This document shows, piece by piece, positions 60,667 to 64,000 of a stretch of DNA of 64,000 bases. The stretch lies in contig NZ_JAGIQA010000018.1 in assembly GCF_017814975.1 (NCBI RefSeq), positions 62,001 through 126,000 on the forward strand, given 5' to 3'. Both the position numbers and the translations under genes were made by a program. This DNA is from Cupriavidus consociatus (GTDB taxonomy: Bacteria; Pseudomonadota; Gammaproteobacteria; Burkholderiales; Burkholderiaceae). Position 1 is the stretch's first letter, and each line of letters starts with the position of its first letter. Under the pieces are notes generated by a model. It had not been told where the DNA came from and did not search any database. It saw nothing but the letters and a program-made list of their open reading frames with translations.

Positions 60667-60944
60667 ACGCGCCGGCTTCGCGCGCTTTTCCCTGTACGCA
60701 GTGCGGGCGCTGCTGTGAGAACGTTCATCTCTCCGAGGAAACACTCTTTTTGGATGGCGGTGACGGAGCATGTAGGCACTACCAGGCAGCGAGCAAAGCC
60801 TGTTCCATCTACAGCGAACGCCCTGACATTTGTCGGGTTGATCGGATGTATGAGTTGCGATACGCGCGCTTGCACACTTGGGAGGAATTCATTGCTCTAA
60901 ATCTGCGCGTTTGCGACCATCTCGTATCCCAGTCCAAGCGATAG
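60642..60944 (+). CDS. YkgJ-family cysteine-cluster (zinc/iron) protein
   Basis: A 100-residue protein with the C-x2-C-x2-C-C cluster (F-P-C-T-Q-C-G-R-C-C), later C-R-H-Y, A-C-S-I-Y and I-C-R. This is the YkgJ/UPF0153 pattern, which binds zinc or an iron-sulphur cluster; its job is not known. It begins inside the end of the HNH-like gene, so the two are translated together. Its steady link to the operon suggests a redox or metal role in the system. Confidence 0.82.
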   Translation: MAGIPGEVNAPASRAFPCTQCGRCCENVHLSEETLFLDGGDGACRHYQAASKACSIYSERPDICRVDRMYELRYARLHTWEEFIALNLRVCDHLVSQSKR

Positions 60945-61192
60945 TCAATGAACCGACTTGGAGATAGAGCAAGCGCGCGCGGCGCCATCTGATATCGACT
61001 GAAGGAGCGTCTTCAGAAGTCCAGTGGTTTTCCGTGCTCGCCCAAAGTCAATGTTACTTTGGCATGGCCGATTAACAGGACTAGACAGGATTTTTTTAAG
61101 AGTCCGAAGAGTCTTTTCGACAGGCTTGACCGAAGCAGTGCGTGACGCACATATCTTGCAGATCGGACGGCATGAATATCGACGGAGATTGG

Positions 61193-62431
61193 ATGAGCAG
61201 CATTGGATGGATCGATTTTTCTTCGACGGACCGCAAGCGCGTGCATGAAGTGCTCGCGCTGATGAAAGAACCGGGCACGCTGGATGAACTCGGCTTCGGA
61301 CAGCTCCGCGATGCATACGCAGACACGCTCTTTCCCGGCTTCACCACGGTTCAGACGCGCGCACGGTATTTCCTCGCCGTGCCGAAGATCATGCTGGACT
61401 GGGCGGAGTTGCCGGACGCGAAGCGCCGCCGCCGACCGCTCGACGAATATCTGAAGATCGCGGAGAACGAATTCGCCAGGACGCTCAAGACCAACTACGA
61501 TGCGGCGGACCTGGAACCCGAAGGCGTGATCGGTCACACCGTAGTGGAGCAGGGCGGCGTTGCGCGGCGCCCGTCCTCGACTTACTGGAACGGCCTGCGC
61601 GTGTTTGAAATCGTACGCACGCAAAGTTCGCTCGCGGAGTTCTGCCGCTACTGGCGACGCGACGGGGGAGCTCAGGAAGTCGTAAGCTCCCACGAAGGCA
61701 GCGACGACGCCGGGCAACGCTTCGAGTCCGCCGTGCGACGGCCGCCCGGATCGCGAGGCGACTGGCCGACCGGTCTCACCTTGAAACTGGACGTGGACGA
61801 AGCGCTTTTCCTGCGCGAGCGCTTCACTACGGCGCGTGACCTTGGCGACACGGTTTGCGCCCAGTTGCTTTCCAACGACCTGGCGGCCAGTGCGCTGAGC
61901 GACGACCACGCCAGCTTTGCCGCGTTCAGCGCATGGGCAGCCGGACAACTCTCGTTCAGCCAGACGTGCCGCAACAACATTGCGGCGGCGCAGCGCTTCA
62001 GCCTCGCAGTCGAGGGCGCGCATATCGTTTTCAACCGACTGATTGCGGAAGGCATCGACGATGACCGTCTGCACGCGCTCTGCGATGAGCTCTACGCCGA
62101 TTGGCGCGCAACAGTCAAACTCGCCGGCATCTTCCATCCGGGCGCGGATCTCGAGTGGCTGAGCGTCGCCGAGGCGGGCGGCACGCGCGTGAAGCGGCGG
62201 ACCATCGAATTCCTCGAACGATGGAATGCGCTGAATCAGGCTCACGCGCCGAAGCGCTCCGATCTCGATGCCCTTGTCCGTACTCAGGCCGTCGAAAACA
62301 AGCCCGCTCGCTCGTTGTTGATCAAGCTGCCGCGCGAGCGTGCCGACTGGTACGGCATGAGTGCGCTCGACTATCGCTGGCAGACCGTGCGGCGCATGTT
62401 GAACGATATCGTCGAGGTGCTGCCTTGCTGA
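61193..62431 (+). CDS. DUF6361 family protein
   Basis: A 412-residue protein starting at M-S-S-I-G-W-I-D-F-S-S with GGAG six bases upstream. The N-terminal pattern (I-G-W-I-D-F-S, then G-F-G-Q-L-R-D-A-Y-A-D-T-L-F-P-G, T-R-A-R-Y-F-L) fits the DUF6361 family, recognised from memory. The rest is helical. It overlaps the next gene by a few bases; the neighbour has a phospholipase-D fold. Such pairs are typical of defence islands, but the function is unknown. Upstream in-frame starts exist but lack a binding site. Confidence 0.7.
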   Translation: MSSIGWIDFSSTDRKRVHEVLALMKEPGTLDELGFGQLRDAYADTLFPGFTTVQTRARYFLAVPKIMLDWAELPDAKRRRRPLDEYLKIAENEFARTLKTNYDAADLEPEGVIGHTVVEQGGVARRPSSTYWNGLRVFEIVRTQSSLAEFCRYWRRDGGAQEVVSSHEGSDDAGQRFESAVRRPPGSRGDWPTGLTLKLDVDEALFLRERFTTARDLGDTVCAQLLSNDLAASALSDDHASFAAFSAWAAGQLSFSQTCRNNIAAAQRFSLAVEGAHIVFNRLIAEGIDDDRLHALCDELYADWRATVKLAGIFHPGADLEWLSVAEAGGTRVKRRTIEFLERWNALNQAHAPKRSDLDALVRTQAVENKPARSLLIKLPRERADWYGMSALDYRWQTVRRMLNDIVEVLPC

Positions 62432-64000
62432 AGCTCGAAAGCGATCGTCTCGACTACGGCGGTCAACTGCGCGCGCCTGCCGGCTATGCGTTGCACTCGG
62501 CCATCGCAACCACCTTCTCGCTCGATCTCGAAACGCTCGCCGCCGCTTCGCTTGCGCTCTCGCTGGATCAGACGCTGGAAGAAGAGGAGGAAGGCGAACT
62601 GTCGAGCGAGCGTGTGGCGTTGCTCGAGTCCATCGATCAGCTTCAGAAGCGCCTGATGGTGTTTTATCAGCGCGGCAACATCAAGGTGCCGGACAAATTC
62701 AATCGCCTCTTTACGTTGCTCGAGCCGCTGCTCGTGCCGGTCGTGGCGCTCGAAGGCGCAGACGGTCCGTTCGCGTCCTTCCATCCGAAAGTGTGGCTGC
62801 TGCGGTTCACCGCGCTGGATGAGGATGGTGCGGACCGCTGGCGCTTGCTGGTGTTGTCGCGCAACCTCACGTTCGATCGTAGCTGGGATCTCGCCGTGTC
62901 GATCGACGGCGAAACGGCACGCAGCGGCAACGGCGATCCGCGTCTCCTCGCGTTTCTGCGCTCGCTGGCGCAGGACCCTCGCCACGTTGCGGAGATCGAA
63001 GTCTGGTGCGATGCCCTCAGACATGTCGCTTGGACGGCGCCCGATCAGTTCGACCCGGCGTTCGAGGTGCTGCCGGGCTTTCACGGCGATGAGAAGACCG
63101 CTGGCGTGCCGCTGGATCTGCCGGACAAGTTCGGCGATCTGCTGGTCGTGTCACCTTTCCTCGATGCCGATGGACAAAGCATGCTCGCCGAACTGGCCAG
63201 CCGCACGCGCGATGACGCGAGACGCACGCTCATCAGCCGGGGGGACACGCTCGACAAGATTGGCAGAGACGCGCTGGACAAATGGGATTGCCTGTCGCTG
63301 TCGGAGCGCGTGGTCGACGGCGAGGAGCGGCACGAAAGCCGCGCGCCAGAGCAACAGAATCTTCACGCCAAGCTCATCGTCGCGAAGCACGGTGCGCAGG
63401 CCATCTGGCATGTCGGTTCGGCGAATATGACGAACGCCGCGTTCGGGCAGCCGGGCAAGCTGGCGCCGCCCCGTAATCGCGAACTGATGCTGCGACTGAC
63501 GGGGATGAACCGCAAGATCGGTCCCGACGCCTTGCTGGAAGCATGGAAGACGTCGAACGTGTTCCACAAGCACGAGTTTCGCGAAGCCGGATCGGCCAGC
63601 CCCGAGGAAGACAGTGCGATGCGCCGCGCCGTGCATGCACTCAGTTCCACCGGGTGGCTGCTCCATGTGAAGGAAGATCAGAGCGAGCCGGGCCGGTTCG
63701 ATCTGCGGCTCGACATGCAGCCGGACTGCGCGGCCCTACGATTGCCTGCGGGCTATGAGGCCATCGTGCGCCTGCTCTGCCGCGACGATCCGCGCGCGCT
63801 CGGCGCTTCGATGGCATGGACCGGCATCAGCCTGACGGACATCAGCGCATTCCTGCCGGTCGAGATCGTGTCGCCGAAAGGCGTGCGCAAGCGACTCGTC
63901 GTGCAGGCGGCGTTGTCCGTTGACTTGCTCGAGCGGCGCAAGGGTGCGCTGTTCCGGGATATCGTCGGCGACGGCAGAAAGCTCCTGCGTTACCTCGCGT
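62425..64000 (+). CDS. Phospholipase D-fold protein (two HKD-like motifs), 3' end cut off
   Basis: The frame starts at TTG 62425, overlapping the DUF6361 stop by seven bases, and stays open to the window edge (over 525 residues). Two HxK motifs are visible: F-H-P-K-V-W-L-L with L-S-R-N-L-T-F about 30 residues later, and L-H-A-K-L-I-V-A-K with G-S-A-N-M-T-N-A-A after it. That is the PLD/nuclease catalytic arrangement. PLD-fold proteins in defence islands act as DNA nucleases or membrane lipases. Coupling to DUF6361 suggests one complex. A downstream helicase would be expected but lies outside the window. Confidence 0.78.
   Translation, partial: MLKLESDRLDYGGQLRAPAGYALHSAIATTFSLDLETLAAASLALSLDQTLEEEEEGELSSERVALLESIDQLQKRLMVFYQRGNIKVPDKFNRLFTLLEPLLVPVVALEGADGPFASFHPKVWLLRFTALDEDGADRWRLLVLSRNLTFDRSWDLAVSIDGETARSGNGDPRLLAFLRSLAQDPRHVAEIEVWCDALRHVAWTAPDQFDPAFEVLPGFHGDEKTAGVPLDLPDKFGDLLVVSPFLDADGQSMLAELASRTRDDARRTLISRGDTLDKIGRDALDKWDCLSLSERVVDGEERHESRAPEQQNLHAKLIVAKHGAQAIWHVGSANMTNAAFGQPGKLAPPRNRELMLRLTGMNRKIGPDALLEAWKTSNVFHKHEFREAGSASPEEDSAMRRAVHALSSTGWLLHVKEDQSEPGRFDLRLDMQPDCAALRLPAGYEAIVRLLCRDDPRALGASMAWTGISLTDISAFLPVEIVSPKGVRKRLVVQAALSVDLLERRKGALFRDIVGDGRKLLRYLA

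Noticed and set aside
1..64000. CRISPR array, tRNA or rRNA genes
   Set aside because: No regularly spaced repeats and no cloverleaf or rRNA-like sequence was noticed on reading; a covariance-model scan was not possible.

Overview
The window looks like part of a high-GC betaproteobacterial chromosome, most likely Cupriavidus or a close Burkholderiaceae relative. The evidence is the conserved run ffh (divergent) / CcsA-like protein / PP0621-family protein / pilS-like / pilR-like / ampD / nrdA / nrdB at about 2.6-15.2 kb, the strong G/C bias at third codon positions there, and a 978-residue NrdA with an ATP cone. The genus is inferred from gene order and protein style, not from a search.

Layout. 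(1) 1-15.2 kb is ordinary core: a lytic transglycosylase, a prolyl 4-hydroxylase, a LysE exporter, hypoxanthine phosphoribosyltransferase, SRP GTPase Ffh, the heme/cytochrome-type membrane protein, a two-component sigma-54 pair, AmpD, and class Ia ribonucleotide reductase behind a NrdR-type regulatory region. (2) 15.4-37.7 kb is an accessory island downstream of nrdB. It holds a Thoeris locus (TIR, SIR2-SLOG ThsA, second TIR), a complete type I restriction-modification operon with a YgjP-like metallopeptidase, a standalone metallo-beta-lactamase-fold protein, two overlapping DUF262 (GmrSD-like) genes, and small two-gene clusters with palindromic operators and a decayed Phd-type antitoxin. (3) 38.5-49.1 kb is a catabolic and transport island: dehydratase, CoA-transferase, fumarase-superfamily lyase, DctA-type symporter, LysR regulator, Bug receptor, a PrpF isomerase fused to a broken Bug gene, a MmgE/PrpD scrap and a CitE-like lyase. 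The set fits breakdown of a C4/C5 or branched dicarboxylate or tricarboxylate through CoA esters. (4) 49.4-53.0 kb holds an integrase scrap, a decayed IS1182-family element, and an HxlR regulator divergent from an NmrA-type reductase. (5) 53.3-64 kb is a second defence-like region: a KAP P-loop ATPase, a WYL regulator with small partly broken genes, an unusual operon of SHOCT membrane protein / glycine-rich coiled-coil protein / HNH-like membrane protein / YkgJ-type cysteine-cluster protein, and a DUF6361 plus phospholipase-D-fold pair that runs off the end.

How the genes work together. The Thoeris, restriction, DUF262 and last-region genes are of the kind expected to stop phage or plasmid DNA by different routes. 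In Thoeris the TIR proteins make a nucleotide signal that switches on NAD destruction by ThsA. The restriction operon modifies and cuts DNA. The DUF262 pair may cut modified DNA. The strongest candidate for something undescribed is the 57.3-60.9 kb membrane operon. The Bug/PrpF fusion and the 20-bp inverted repeat in the nrdA leader also merit a look. No tRNA, rRNA or CRISPR array was seen, and no intact integrase or transposase.
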